Assembly (NCBI GenBank): GCA_017301995.1 | Contig: JAFLEH010000003.1 | Span: forward strand, 124,001-188,000 | Direction: 5' to 3' | DNA: 64,000 nt | Source: Verrucomicrobiota bacterium | GTDB lineage: Bacteria > Verrucomicrobiota > Verrucomicrobiia > Verrucomicrobiales > Akkermansiaceae | Shown: positions 19,285 through 28,672 of the stretch, one piece after another | How the letters are laid out: each line of letters begins with the position of its first letter | Position numbering within the stretch: the first letter of the stretch is position 1 | Notes under the pieces: model-generated | What the model was told of the DNA's origin: nothing | Database searches by the model: none | Seen by the model: the letters and a program-made list of their open reading frames with translations, nothing else | Position numbers and translations under genes: made by a program

Positions 19285-22200
19285 TCAGCGTTCGCGTCGG
19301 CGGCGGAGGGCCAAGCCCAGGGAACCGCCCAGAACCAACCACGCGGAAGAGGGTTCCGGAACGAACCTCACCTGCAAACTATCGGAATTGATCTGCCAAC
19401 CGCCCGTTCCAAAGTCGGTGTCGAGCATGTATCCGTCCGGGACAACCGATGCGGTTAGATCGGAGTAGTCAAGGCCGCTGGATGACGCGAAGGTGATCAG
19501 GTTGTAAGTAACGCCATTCGCGAAGCCGCCGGAGTCCGCGAAACGGAAGTCAATCACACCCGCGGATGCCGCCAGACCACCCGCAACCGCTATGAGATCC
19601 GAAACCGATCCGAGTTCGAAATCCATCACCGCGCCGTTGGATAGATCGAGGGTTCCCACGGAAAGCGTGTCAGGCGAGTTGCCTGGAGCGATGTGGGACC
19701 CCGCGGCGGCGGCGGTGACTCCGCCGCTGATGCTGCCGGACCCACCCAGGGTCGCGCCATCGGCGATGGAAACGGCGGTGTTTCCGAGCGATCCGTTCAC
19801 ATAGAGGAATCCCGCGGAAACCGTGGTGGTTCCGGTATAGGTGCTGTCCCCGCCGAGCGTGAGCGAACCGGCGCCCTGCTTGACCAACGTGCCCACGCCA
19901 CTGATGTCGCCGCCGTAGGACGAGGCATCGGAGCGGTTGAAGGTCAGGATGCCGTCATTGGTGACATTCCCGGCGCCGAGCGTGCCGCTGGTGCCGCCGT
20001 TGCCGATCTGGAGGCGCGCCACGTTGGAACCGCCGGTCGTCGGTTGGAGGACGGTATTGCCCGCGTAGGTGTTGTTTCCGGTCAGGACCATGGTGCCGTT
20101 GTTGGGCATGATGGTCAGCGTGTTTCCGGCGTCGCCGCTGATCACGCCATTGACGGTGACCGTGGTATTGAACCCCGCGACGAGCGCCCCACCGCCGGTG
20201 CCAAGGGTGATGCCGCGGTTGGCGTGGACGCTCAGGGCAAACGGAGGATCGGTTTCGTTGAGCAGGGTTCCGTTGTTCTGGAGGGTGATATTGTCCGGAT
20301 CGAACGAGGATGGGATCGCGCCAAGGGATTCATCCACGCGGACCATGAGCGTCCCGCCATCGACCAGGGTGCCACCTGTGTAGGTGTTGGCGGTGCCAGC
20401 CAGGCGCTGGCGGGGAGCGGTGAAGGATGGGCCGGTTTTGTTGCCGGCCACCACCACGCGGATGTCGCCGCCAATCACGCCCGCGAACGCGACGCTATCC
20501 GATCCGGTCGGACGCATGGTAAGAACGGATGTCCCCGTTCCGGTATTGACCACATTTCCACCGGTGGTGCCGCCACCGATGAGGTTGCGGAGTTCCTGAT
20601 TCCGGCCGTTGAGATCGAGGGCGGCTCCGGCCGTGTTGGCCAAGGTGAGGACCGTCGTCACCGGCAAGCGGTCGTTGCCGCCATCGAGCCGGATGCCGCC
20701 CGCATTGAGCGTCGCCGCACCGGTGAACAAACTTGCGCCGGATAGAGTGAGGACGCCCGCTCCCTGCTTGGTGACGGTACCCGCACCGGAAATGGATCCG
20801 GAGAAAGACGAGGCATCCGACCGATCAAAGACGAGTCCCGCACTGTTGGTAATGGTTCCGGAAATGGACCCGGCGGTGGCCGAGTTTCCGACCTGCAAAA
20901 TTCCCGTGGAAACCGTGGTGCCGCCGGTGTGGGTGGCATCGCCCGCCAGGATGAGGGTTCCGGCTCCGGTCTTGGCCACGGCACCGAGCCCGCCGACCGT
21001 TCCATTGATGGTTAGATTGACATCGCACAGAAAAGTGGCCGTGTTGGAGACCGTCACCGAAGGCGCGATCGTGTAGGCGTTGCCCACCGACTGAACGGTC
21101 CCGCCATCGACCGCCAGCGCCTTGTTGAAGCTGCCGGTGGTATTGTTCTCGAACTTGAGGGTGGCGCCGGTGCCGACGCTGACGGATCCCGCGCCGCCCA
21201 CCACCATGCGGGTGATCGAAAGTGTGCCGCCGGAAACCACGACACTGCCATCATCGGTCATCGTTCCATCGACCAACGCGATGGTGTTGGCACCGGACTT
21301 GGTTAGGGTCTTTCCATTCAGATCGACAAACGCGGTGCCTGCAACGATCGGGCGCACATCCCATCGGTTTACGCCTCCTATGGTGGCGTCGTCGCTCAGG
21401 GTGATCGAGCGGAATCCAGCCTGTTGGCCGGTGGCGCTGCTGTTGACGATCGCACCGGTTCCGGACGGACCGTTTCCGGCGATCACGGTGTCGTAGTCGC
21501 GACTGGTGTTGAGCACGCCATTGGTGTCCAGCGCGCCGCCCGCGGTGATGGTGATGGTTTTGCCGTTGCCGCCCAGCGACTGGGTGGCCGCGGGTCTGAG
21601 CGTGCCGCCGCTGATGGTGATGTTGCCGGTGAAGGTGTTGGCGCCCGCCAGAGTCACGGTTCCCGTGCCGCTTTTCGTCAGTCCCGTGGCACCTCCGATG
21701 AGCCCGCCAGTTGTGGAAGTGAAACTGTAATCGGTGTTGCTGTTAATCGCGATGGATGAGGGAATCAGGGTTCCCTCCAGGTTAACCGCGCCCGCTCCGG
21801 CGTTGGTGAACGTCACGGAGTCCAATTGCAGGAACTTGGTATCGCCACCAGTCCAGTTGGCCGAGGTATTCACGTCCCAAGAGGCACCACCGGCCCAAGT
21901 GCGGGCTTCCGAGGAAACGGCCAGGGTAATCACTCCAAGTGTGTCCGCATTGAAGGTTGGCGACCGATAGCTGGTGGATCCGCCCACGAGCGAAAGATTG
22001 GAAGCACCACCTGTGAGCGAACCCGCATAGGTCAGAATCGCGAACGGAGCGGTCGAAACCGGATTGGCGGCGAGGGTGACGGAATTGACTCCGGTTAGCG
22101 TGAGATTGCCAAGTGTGGCTAGTGTGCCGGGCGTCACCGGATTGACCGAAAACGTACCACCGTTCAGGTCCATCGCACCGGTGCTGATGACCTCGCCTCC

Positions 22201-23388
22201 GAGCGTTCCGGTGGCGCCAAGGCTCAATGTCCCGCTAACCGATGAGCCGCCCAGATTGAGCGTCCCCCCGTTCACGACGACATTTCCCCCGGCATTGCCC
22301 GTAACCGTGGTGATGCCCCCGGTGGTGTTGATGGCACCGCCCACATTGCCATTTACCGTCGTCGTGCCGCCGCTGCTCGTGAGCAAACCAGTGACACCTC
22401 CGCCCACCGAATTCGTCCCCCCGGTGGAACCGATGTTTCCACCGAAAGCTCCGGAGAGAACGGAGGTGCCCGCTCCGAAATTGAGCGTGCCGGTGAATCC
22501 GGTGGTCGATCCCGTGACATTGATGGAACCCGTGCCAGTCCGGTTTACCGTGCCCGCTCCACTCCACCCTCCGGTTAGATTGGTGGTGACGCCCGCGTCG
22601 AGGGAATGGGTTCCGTTGAACGTGATCGCGGACGCGATATCACAGGTGCTGTTCTTTGTCACCAGACTGGAAGTGCCGTTCATCACGATGGCGCGCGAGA
22701 TCGACATGGTCCCCGAGTTCTTGTACACCGAGAGAACCGATGATCCGTTCATGGTGATGTTGCCGGTGCCGCCGACGACCAGCGGCTGACTGGCTCCGGC
22801 GTTCAACTTGAGCGAACCTGAATCGACGATAAGATTGCCGGAACCGGTCAGGTCGATGGCCGCCATCACGAGTTGCCCGGCACCCGTCTTCGTCAGGTTC
22901 GCGTTCAATGTTAGCGATCCGCGGTTGGTCGCCCCGGTGGTCACCTCGCGGACGAAGATACCCTGATCGGTGGAGTGGCTCGCGCTGCCGCCGACCGACC
23001 ACGTCTGCGCATTGGCGACGATGAAATTCCCCTTCATCGTTAGAGCGGTTGGGGTTGTTGCAAAACTACCTCCCGCCACAATTCCGCCGTTGATGGTGAG
23101 GGTGTTGGCGGTCTGGGTATTGAGGGTGAAGTTCGTCGCCCGCAATCCGTCAGCACCGAATTTCAGCGTCCCGATGGTTCGGGACGTGGTGCCGTCCAAG
23201 GTCAGTCCGTTGGTGGTCGTTGAGGCAATCGTGAGATTGTCGCCACTACCGGGAATGATTGACGAGGCCCAGTTTCCTGCGGTGCTCCAGTTGGTGTTGG
23301 TCGTGCCGTTCCAGGTTCCGTCGGCGGCGACGGCAATGGCCGGAGTCGCGCAGGTGAACAGGGCGAGAGTGCGGAGGACGGGTTTCAT
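19285..23388 (-). CDS. Giant autotransporter-associated beta-strand repeat protein with PEP-CTERM tail
   Basis: 1,367 residues. The signal peptide 'MKPVLRTLALFTCATPAIAV' is followed at once by 'GTWNGTTNTNWSTAGNW', the typical first strand of this surface-protein class. Beta-strand repeats ('GAGTLILAGDATHTGGTTV', 'GNNTYAGNTVLQPTTGGSN') fill most of the chain. The tail 'FVPEPSSAWLVLGGSLGLAL' plus Arg-rich 'RRRRER' is a PEP-CTERM signal. About the first 1,200 residues are a close, colinear paralogue of the next gene upstream (23431-27744), with many identical blocks such as 'TFNGTH' and 'GASQPLVVGG'. The two lie 42 bp apart. The sequences diverge just before the C-terminus, where only this one has PEP-CTERM. 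Confidence 0.88.
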   Translation of the reverse strand: MKPVLRTLALFTCATPAIAVAADGTWNGTTNTNWSTAGNWASSIIPGSGDNLTIASTTTNGLTLDGTTSRTIGTLKFGADGLRATNFTLNTQTANTLTINGGIVAGGSFATTPTALTMKGNFIVANAQTWSVGGSASHSTDQGIFVREVTTGATNRGSLTLNANLTKTGAGQLVMAAIDLTGSGNLIVDSGSLKLNAGASQPLVVGGTGNITMNGSSVLSVYKNSGTMSISRAIVMNGTSSLVTKNSTCDIASAITFNGTHSLDAGVTTNLTGGWSGAGTVNRTGTGSINVTGSTTGFTGTLNFGAGTSVLSGAFGGNIGSTGGTNSVGGGVTGLLTSSGGTTTVNGNVGGAINTTGGITTVTGNAGGNVVVNGGTLNLGGSSVSGTLSLGATGTLGGEVISTGAMDLNGGTFSVNPVTPGTLATLGNLTLTGVNSVTLAANPVSTAPFAILTYAGSLTGGASNLSLVGGSTSYRSPTFNADTLGVITLAVSSEARTWAGGASWDVNTSANWTGGDTKFLQLDSVTFTNAGAGAVNLEGTLIPSSIAINSNTDYSFTSTTGGLIGGATGLTKSGTGTVTLAGANTFTGNITISGGTLRPAATQSLGGNGKTITITAGGALDTNGVLNTSRDYDTVIAGNGPSGTGAIVNSSATGQQAGFRSITLSDDATIGGVNRWDVRPIVAGTAFVDLNGKTLTKSGANTIALVDGTMTDDGSVVVSGGTLSITRMVVGGAGSVSVGTGATLKFENNTTGSFNKALAVDGGTVQSVGNAYTIAPSVTVSNTATFLCDVNLTINGTVGGLGAVAKTGAGTLILAGDATHTGGTTVSTGILQVGNSATAGSISGTITNSAGLVFDRSDASSFSGSISGAGTVTKQGAGVLTLSGASLFTGAATLNAGGIRLDGGNDRLPVTTVLTLANTAGAALDLNGRNQELRNLIGGGTTGGNVVNTGTGTSVLTMRPTGSDSVAFAGVIGGDIRVVVAGNKTGPSFTAPRQRLAGTANTYTGGTLVDGGTLMVRVDESLGAIPSSFDPDNITLQNNGTLLNETDPPFALSVHANRGITLGTGGGALVAGFNTTVTVNGVISGDAGNTLTIMPNNGTMVLTGNNTYAGNTVLQPTTGGSNVARLQIGNGGTSGTLGAGNVTNDGILTFNRSDASSYGGDISGVGTLVKQGAGSLTLGGDSTYTGTTTVSAGFLYVNGSLGNTAVSIADGATLGGSGSISGGVTAAAAGSHIAPGNSPDTLSVGTLDLSNGAVMDFELGSVSDLIAVAGGLAASAGVIDFRFADSGGFANGVTYNLITFASSSGLDYSDLTASVVPDGYMLDTDFGTGGWQINSDSLQVRFVPEPSSAWLVLGGSLGLALRRRRER

Positions 23389-23430
23389 ATCAGTCGGTTG
23401 CGGGTTGGGTTCGAGTGTGCCGGATTTCTA

Positions 23431-26400
23431 TCAAAGCGAGCCGGCCTGGAGACGACCGAACAGTTTTCCGTCCGGAGCGACGGTTTTCGGGATGGTGACG
23501 GTGACCGTCTGAAGGCCGCCGGATGGCGTTCCGAGGCTGACCTCAGCGCCAGTGGGGGCGGTGATGTTCACGGGGGTCCATCCGGACAAATCGGAACCGT
23601 ATTGGAAGACCTGCGTCGTGTCGTTGGCGGATTCCTCGCGACGGGTGAAGGTGAACACGAAGTTCGCGCCGGAGGCGTCCAGAGTCGGCAGAATGGTGGA
23701 ATCCGAGGCGCCGGGGTTGCCGTTGAGCACATATTCCAACAGATTTTTCACACCGTCGCCGTCGGGATCGCCGCCAGGGGTGGAGTCGGAGAGACCGGAG
23801 AACCCCGCCATGTAGGAGGCGAAGCCGCCGGCCGAGACGGATAGAACGCCGGTTGACTGGGTGAAGGTCCATGTTTTCGTGCCATCCGGCTTTTTCCACA
23901 CGCCACCGCTATTGGTGAACCCGGCCACGTTGAAACCGGTACCGTAGGTGATTGATGCGAGGGTCGTGTCAACCAGTGTCCAAGCGTTGCCAGCGGTGGA
24001 ATCCGCGACCGTTAGATCGATGTTGAATGTTCCATCCAGCGAGACCGTTCCAGTCCCGGTGATTTTGTTGGAAACGCCGTTGGCAGCCGGCGCGAACCTG
24101 AGTGATCCGGCCGTGCCGAGTTCGAGCGTTCCGGCATTGACCGCGGTGTTTCCTGAATAGGAATTAATCCCGGTTAGAGTGAGTTTTCCCGCACCCATTT
24201 GGGTGACGGTACCGGTGCCGGAAATCACATTGGCGCAGGCGGTATCGTCGCTGCGGTTGAAACTGAGCTGACCGTCGTTGGTCACGGCGCCGGTGCCCAG
24301 CGAACCCGTGGTGCCGCCGTCTCCGATGCGGAGGCGTGCCACATTGGTGCCGCCGGTCGTCGGCTGGAGGATGGTGGCACCCTCATAGGTGTTGTTTCCG
24401 GTCAGAACGAGCGTCCCGTTGTTAGGCATGATGGTTAGGTTGTTTCCAACCGGACCGCTGATGATCCCCTGCACGGTGACGGTGGTATTGAACCCGGCGA
24501 CGAGCGAGCCACCTCCGGTACCAAGCGTGATTCCGCGGTTCGGACTGGTGCTGAGGGAAAAAGGCGGATCCGTCTCGTTCAGGATGGTACCATTGTTTTG
24601 GAGCGTAATGTTGTCGGCGTCGAACTCCGCGGGGACGGCTCCGAGTGAGGAATCCTGGCGGACCAAGAGGGTCGCTCCGTCAACCAGCGTGCCACCGGTG
24701 TAGGTGTTGGCGGTTCCGGCGAACCGCTGGCGCGGTGCGGTGAACGAGGGGGCGGTCTTGGTTCCGGCCACCACCATGCGCAGGTTGCCGTCGATCACCC
24801 CCGCGAACGCCGCGCTATCGGTTCCCGTGGTCCTCATGGTTAGGGTGGAGGTGATTCCGCCGGAGTTGGTCACCATGCCGCCGGTCGTTCCTCCGCCCGC
24901 AAGATAGCGGATCTCCTGATTGAGGCCGGCGAGGTCGAAAGTGGTGCCCGCGGCGTTTGCCAGGGTGAGTTGGCAGTCCACCGGCAAGCGGTTGTCAGCC
25001 GTGCCAAGCGAGGTGGTGCCCGCGTTGAGCGCGGCCGCGCCGGTGAAGGTGTTCGCGCCGGTGAGCGTGAGAGTCCCGGTGCCATTGTTGGCGAACGTGC
25101 CCGTTCCCGAGATGACTCCCGGATAGGTGATGGCATCCGTGCGGTTGAACGCCACCGTGCCATTGTCGAGGATATCGCCCGCCAGGCTCCCGGTGGTTCC
25201 CGCGTTTCCAATCTGGAGGGTTCCCGTGGTAACCGTGGTTCCACCGGTGTGGGTGGCGTCTCCCGCCAGAATGAGCGCGCCCGTGCCGGTCTTCGAGAGC
25301 AGGCCGCCGCCGGACACCGTTCCATTGATCGTCAGGTTCACGTCGCAAAGGAACGTGGCGGTGTTGGCGACCGTCACTCCAGGGGCCACAGCGAACGCGT
25401 TGCCCGTGGTCTGGACGGTGGCACTGTCCACGGCGAGATCCTTGTTGAAACTGCCGGAGCTGTAGTTTTCAAACTTGAGGGTGGAATTGTTATCCACGCT
25501 GACCGTGCCGCTCCCTGCCACGGTCATACGGGTGATGGAAAGCGTGCCCTGGGTGACGTGAATTGATCCCGCATTGGTCATGGTTCCATCCACAAAGGCA
25601 ATGGTGTTGACACCCGTTTTCGTGAGGGTTTTGCCATTCAGATCCACCAGCGCGTTGCCCGCCACGATGGGCCGCACGTCCCAGCGGCCCGATCCGCCAA
25701 TAGAGGCATCGTCGCTCAGGGTGATCGAACGAAAGCCGATTTGGTTTCCGGTTGCCGTACTGTTGGTGATAGCTCCCGTTTCGCCCACTCCGGTCCCGGC
25801 GATGACCGTATTGTAATCGCGGTTGGCATTGAGCACACCGTTGGTGTCGAGGGCACCACCCGGGTTCACGGTGATGGTTTTGCCGTTGGCTCCCAGCGAT
25901 TGGGTGGCGGCGGGCTTCAGGGTGCCTCCGTTGATCGTGATATTGCCGGTGAAAGTGTTAGTTCCGCCGAGATTCAGGGTGCCGGTCCCGTCCTTGGTTA
26001 GGGTTCCCGCACCTGCGATCAATCCGCCGGTGCCCGAGGAGAAAGTATAGTCGAACGAGTTTGAGACGGTGATCGACGAGGGAATCAGGGTGCCGATCAT
26101 GGGAACCGTGCCGGTTGTGCCCACACCGGCGTCGGTGAACGTCACGGCATCCAGTTGGAGGAATTTCTGGTCGCCCCCGAGCCACGCCGCCGTGGTGTTG
26201 ACATCCCAATAGGCCCCGGCATTCCAGGTGCGGGCTTCCGAAGACACGGCAAGCGTGATGATTCCGGGAGTCGCGTCACTGAACGTGGGCGAGCGGTAAT
26301 TGGTCGCGCCGCCGGACAAGGTAAGGTTGGCCGCTCCTCCGGATAGAGTGCCGCCGTAGCTCAGGACCGTGAACGGTGCCGTGGATGTCGGATTGGCGGT

Positions 26401-27744
26401 GAGCGTCACGGTGTTGGTTCCGTTCAAGGTGAGATCCGACACGGTTCCCAGGCTCCCGGCGGTTGTTGGATTGACTCCAATGGTTCCGCCGTTCAAGTCC
26501 AGAAAACCCGCCACGGTAGGTTCGCCGTTCAGGGTCCCGGTTGCACCGAGAGTCAACAGACCCCCCACGGACGCGCCCCCGATATTGAGAGTGCTGCCAT
26601 TGATGATGACATCACCGGTCACCGCTCCCGTAATGGTCGTGATTCCGGTCGTCCCGCTGGTGGACACACTCCCGCCCACGGAGCCGTTCACCGTGGTGGT
26701 TCCGCCGGTGCTGGTGAGATTGCCGGGAACCCCACCGCCGATGGTGTTAGTGCCGCCACTGGAACCGAGGTTGCCTCCGAGTGCGCCGGTGATGTTTATG
26801 ATACCGGCTCCCAAATTCAGGGTGCCGGTAAACCCGGATGCGGAACTGACGTTGACAATCCCGCCGCCAATGCGGTTGACCGTGCCCGCGCCGGACCATG
26901 CTCCGGTTAGATTAGTCGTCACCGTGGAGTCGAGAGTATGGGTTCCGTTGAACGTGAGGGTGGACGCGATGTCGCAGGTGTTGGCGCGAGTCGCGAGGGT
27001 TGAGCTACCATTCATCACAATGGCGCGCGTGATGCTCATCGTCCCCGAGTTTTTGTAAACGGAAAGGACCGAGGAGTTGTTGACCGTGATATTGCCGCTA
27101 CCGCCCACCACCAGCGGCTGGCTCGCGCCTGCATTGAGCTTGCACGAACCTCCATCCACGATCAGGTTGCCTGAACCGGTCACGTCGATGGCGGCCATAA
27201 GAAGTTGGCCCACACCGGATTTCGTCAGATTCGCGTTCAATGTCAGCAATCCGCGGTTGGTTGCTCCGGTGGTAATCTCGCGAACGAAGATTCCCTGATC
27301 TTTCGAATGATCGGCACTGCCGCCTACCGACCATGTCTGGTCGGTGGAGACCGTGTAATAGCCCTTCATGGTGAGCGCGGCTGGCGTATTGGGAAACGCG
27401 CCGTTCGCGATGATTCCGCCGTTGATCGTCAGCGTGTTGGTGACTTGGGTATTGAGGGTGAAATTCGTGCTCCGGGTCCCCGTGGTGCCGAAGGTGAGAC
27501 TGCCGATGCTCCGCGAGGTGGTGCCGTCAAGAGTCAGTCCGTTGGTGGTGGTGTCCGAAATAGTTAGATTCGCGCCAGCGGCCGGTACCGAAGCCGGATT
27601 CCAGTTGGTGGTCGTGCTCCAGTTCGTATTGGTTGTTCCATTCCAGGTCGATTGCGCCATGGCTCCGCCTGACAGCGCGGCTGAGATCAGGATGGCGGCG
27701 GAAAACGGGTTTGTGGCGGGCATGAATCGATGGGTTCTTTTCAT
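23431..27744 (-). CDS. Giant autotransporter-associated beta-strand repeat protein with alternative C-terminal module
   Basis: 1,437 residues. The N-terminus 'MKRTHRFMPATNPFSAAILI' ends in the signal cleavage region 'GGAMAQ'; an internal Met at residue 8 is another possible start. After 'STWNGTTNTNWSTTTNW' it runs parallel to the product of 19285-23388 for roughly 1,200 residues. The C-terminus then departs. Residues about 1305-1437 hold 'GGDPDGDGVKNLLEYVLNG', 'LPTLDASGANFVFTFTRRE', 'YGSDLSGWTPV' and the end 'KLFGRLQAGSL', which is the alternative C-terminal module rather than PEP-CTERM. The 163-bp gap upstream (27745-27908) is likely to contain the promoter. No ribosome binding site is seen. 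Confidence 0.87.
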   Translation of the reverse strand: MKRTHRFMPATNPFSAAILISAALSGGAMAQSTWNGTTNTNWSTTTNWNPASVPAAGANLTISDTTTNGLTLDGTTSRSIGSLTFGTTGTRSTNFTLNTQVTNTLTINGGIIANGAFPNTPAALTMKGYYTVSTDQTWSVGGSADHSKDQGIFVREITTGATNRGLLTLNANLTKSGVGQLLMAAIDVTGSGNLIVDGGSCKLNAGASQPLVVGGSGNITVNNSSVLSVYKNSGTMSITRAIVMNGSSTLATRANTCDIASTLTFNGTHTLDSTVTTNLTGAWSGAGTVNRIGGGIVNVSSASGFTGTLNLGAGIINITGALGGNLGSSGGTNTIGGGVPGNLTSTGGTTTVNGSVGGSVSTSGTTGITTITGAVTGDVIINGSTLNIGGASVGGLLTLGATGTLNGEPTVAGFLDLNGGTIGVNPTTAGSLGTVSDLTLNGTNTVTLTANPTSTAPFTVLSYGGTLSGGAANLTLSGGATNYRSPTFSDATPGIITLAVSSEARTWNAGAYWDVNTTAAWLGGDQKFLQLDAVTFTDAGVGTTGTVPMIGTLIPSSITVSNSFDYTFSSGTGGLIAGAGTLTKDGTGTLNLGGTNTFTGNITINGGTLKPAATQSLGANGKTITVNPGGALDTNGVLNANRDYNTVIAGTGVGETGAITNSTATGNQIGFRSITLSDDASIGGSGRWDVRPIVAGNALVDLNGKTLTKTGVNTIAFVDGTMTNAGSIHVTQGTLSITRMTVAGSGTVSVDNNSTLKFENYSSGSFNKDLAVDSATVQTTGNAFAVAPGVTVANTATFLCDVNLTINGTVSGGGLLSKTGTGALILAGDATHTGGTTVTTGTLQIGNAGTTGSLAGDILDNGTVAFNRTDAITYPGVISGTGTFANNGTGTLTLTGANTFTGAAALNAGTTSLGTADNRLPVDCQLTLANAAGTTFDLAGLNQEIRYLAGGGTTGGMVTNSGGITSTLTMRTTGTDSAAFAGVIDGNLRMVVAGTKTAPSFTAPRQRFAGTANTYTGGTLVDGATLLVRQDSSLGAVPAEFDADNITLQNNGTILNETDPPFSLSTSPNRGITLGTGGGSLVAGFNTTVTVQGIISGPVGNNLTIMPNNGTLVLTGNNTYEGATILQPTTGGTNVARLRIGDGGTTGSLGTGAVTNDGQLSFNRSDDTACANVISGTGTVTQMGAGKLTLTGINSYSGNTAVNAGTLELGTAGSLRFAPAANGVSNKITGTGTVSLDGTFNIDLTVADSTAGNAWTLVDTTLASITYGTGFNVAGFTNSGGVWKKPDGTKTWTFTQSTGVLSVSAGGFASYMAGFSGLSDSTPGGDPDGDGVKNLLEYVLNGNPGASDSTILPTLDASGANFVFTFTRREESANDTTQVFQYGSDLSGWTPVNITAPTGAEVSLGTPSGGLQTVTVTIPKTVAPDGKLFGRLQAGSL

Positions 27745-27908
27745 TTCTGAAAGCTGCCCCAGCCCCTCCCCCCCTTAGCAAGCGAAATCGCGCGGATTTT
27801 GGCGATTTTTTCAAGTACCGCGGCCTCAACCGGGAATTATGGACCACGATCAAAACGGGCGGATTCAAACTCCTCCTGTGACGATCTGGCCTCGCGTGTC
27901 GGCACGTC

Positions 27909-28661
27909 TTAACGAAACAACCGCGGCGCGAACTCGGTCAGGGCGCGGCGCCAGACCGGCCACGAGTGATCGCCATCGGTCCACACCATTTCATGGCGCA
28001 CGCCGCGCTTGCCGAGCAGCGCGTCGAACCCGCGGTTCTTTTCGGCCAAGAAATCGTCCTTTCCGCAGCCGATCCACAACAGTTTCAAATCGCCGTTCAC
28101 CGCCTTCGGGTCATCCAACCCGGACGCCACCGATTCATCGGGAGGCGGAGCCGAACTGAACGCCCCGATCCATCCGAAATCGGCGTGGTGGTTGAGCGCG
28201 ATGGTTAGAGCGTGGTGCCCGCCCATGGAAAGGCCCGCGAAGGCACGGTGTTCGCGGCCGGCCTTGGCCGGATAGGTCCGTTCAACCAGAGGCAGGATAT
28301 CCTCCTTCAGTTCGCGGCAAAGCGCGGCGGAGTTCGCGGGGCCGTATTTCTCGAATCCCCCCTCTCCCGGCGGGATCGCGTGCGCGTCCGGCATCACGAG
28401 GATCATCGGCACCGCCTTCTTCTCCGCGATCAGCGCGTCCATGATCCAATGCGCCTTGCCGTGGACCGTCCAGGTCGCCTCGTTGTCGCTGTAACCGTGG
28501 GAAAGATAGAGCACCGGCAGCGGATCGGCACCGCTTCCCGGCGGTGTGTAAACGAAGATCCGGCGGACCTTGCCGAGCGCTTTGGATTGATAGAAATGCT
28601 CGTGAACCGTCCCGTGCGGCACGTCCCGCCAATCCCATGGTGCGGGTGGCAAGGCCGGCAC
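27909..28661 (-). CDS. Esterase, alpha/beta-hydrolase fold (esterase D / feruloyl esterase-like)
   Basis: 250 residues. It has the nucleophile elbow 'GLSMGG' (Ser about 144), the oxyanion-region 'PVLYLSHGYSD' and a terminal catalytic His in 'TDGDHSWPVWRRAL'. The opening 'VPHGTVHEHFYQSKALGKVR' plus 'RIFVYTPPG' is typical of secreted esterases in the IroE/feruloyl-esterase group. Relatives I know usually have a signal peptide and often an N-terminal accessory domain. This one begins with GTG at 28661 and shows neither, so it may be N-terminally truncated or cytoplasmic. It starts 11 bp after the stop of the kelch/beta-repeat gene, which suggests co-transcription. Confidence 0.8.
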   Translation of the reverse strand: MPALPPAPWDWRDVPHGTVHEHFYQSKALGKVRRIFVYTPPGSGADPLPVLYLSHGYSDNEATWTVHGKAHWIMDALIAEKKAVPMILVMPDAHAIPPGEGGFEKYGPANSAALCRELKEDILPLVERTYPAKAGREHRAFAGLSMGGHHALTIALNHHADFGWIGAFSSAPPPDESVASGLDDPKAVNGDLKLLWIGCGKDDFLAEKNRGFDALLGKRGVRHEMVWTDGDHSWPVWRRALTEFAPRLFR

Positions 28662-28672
28662 ATGCAGGTTAG

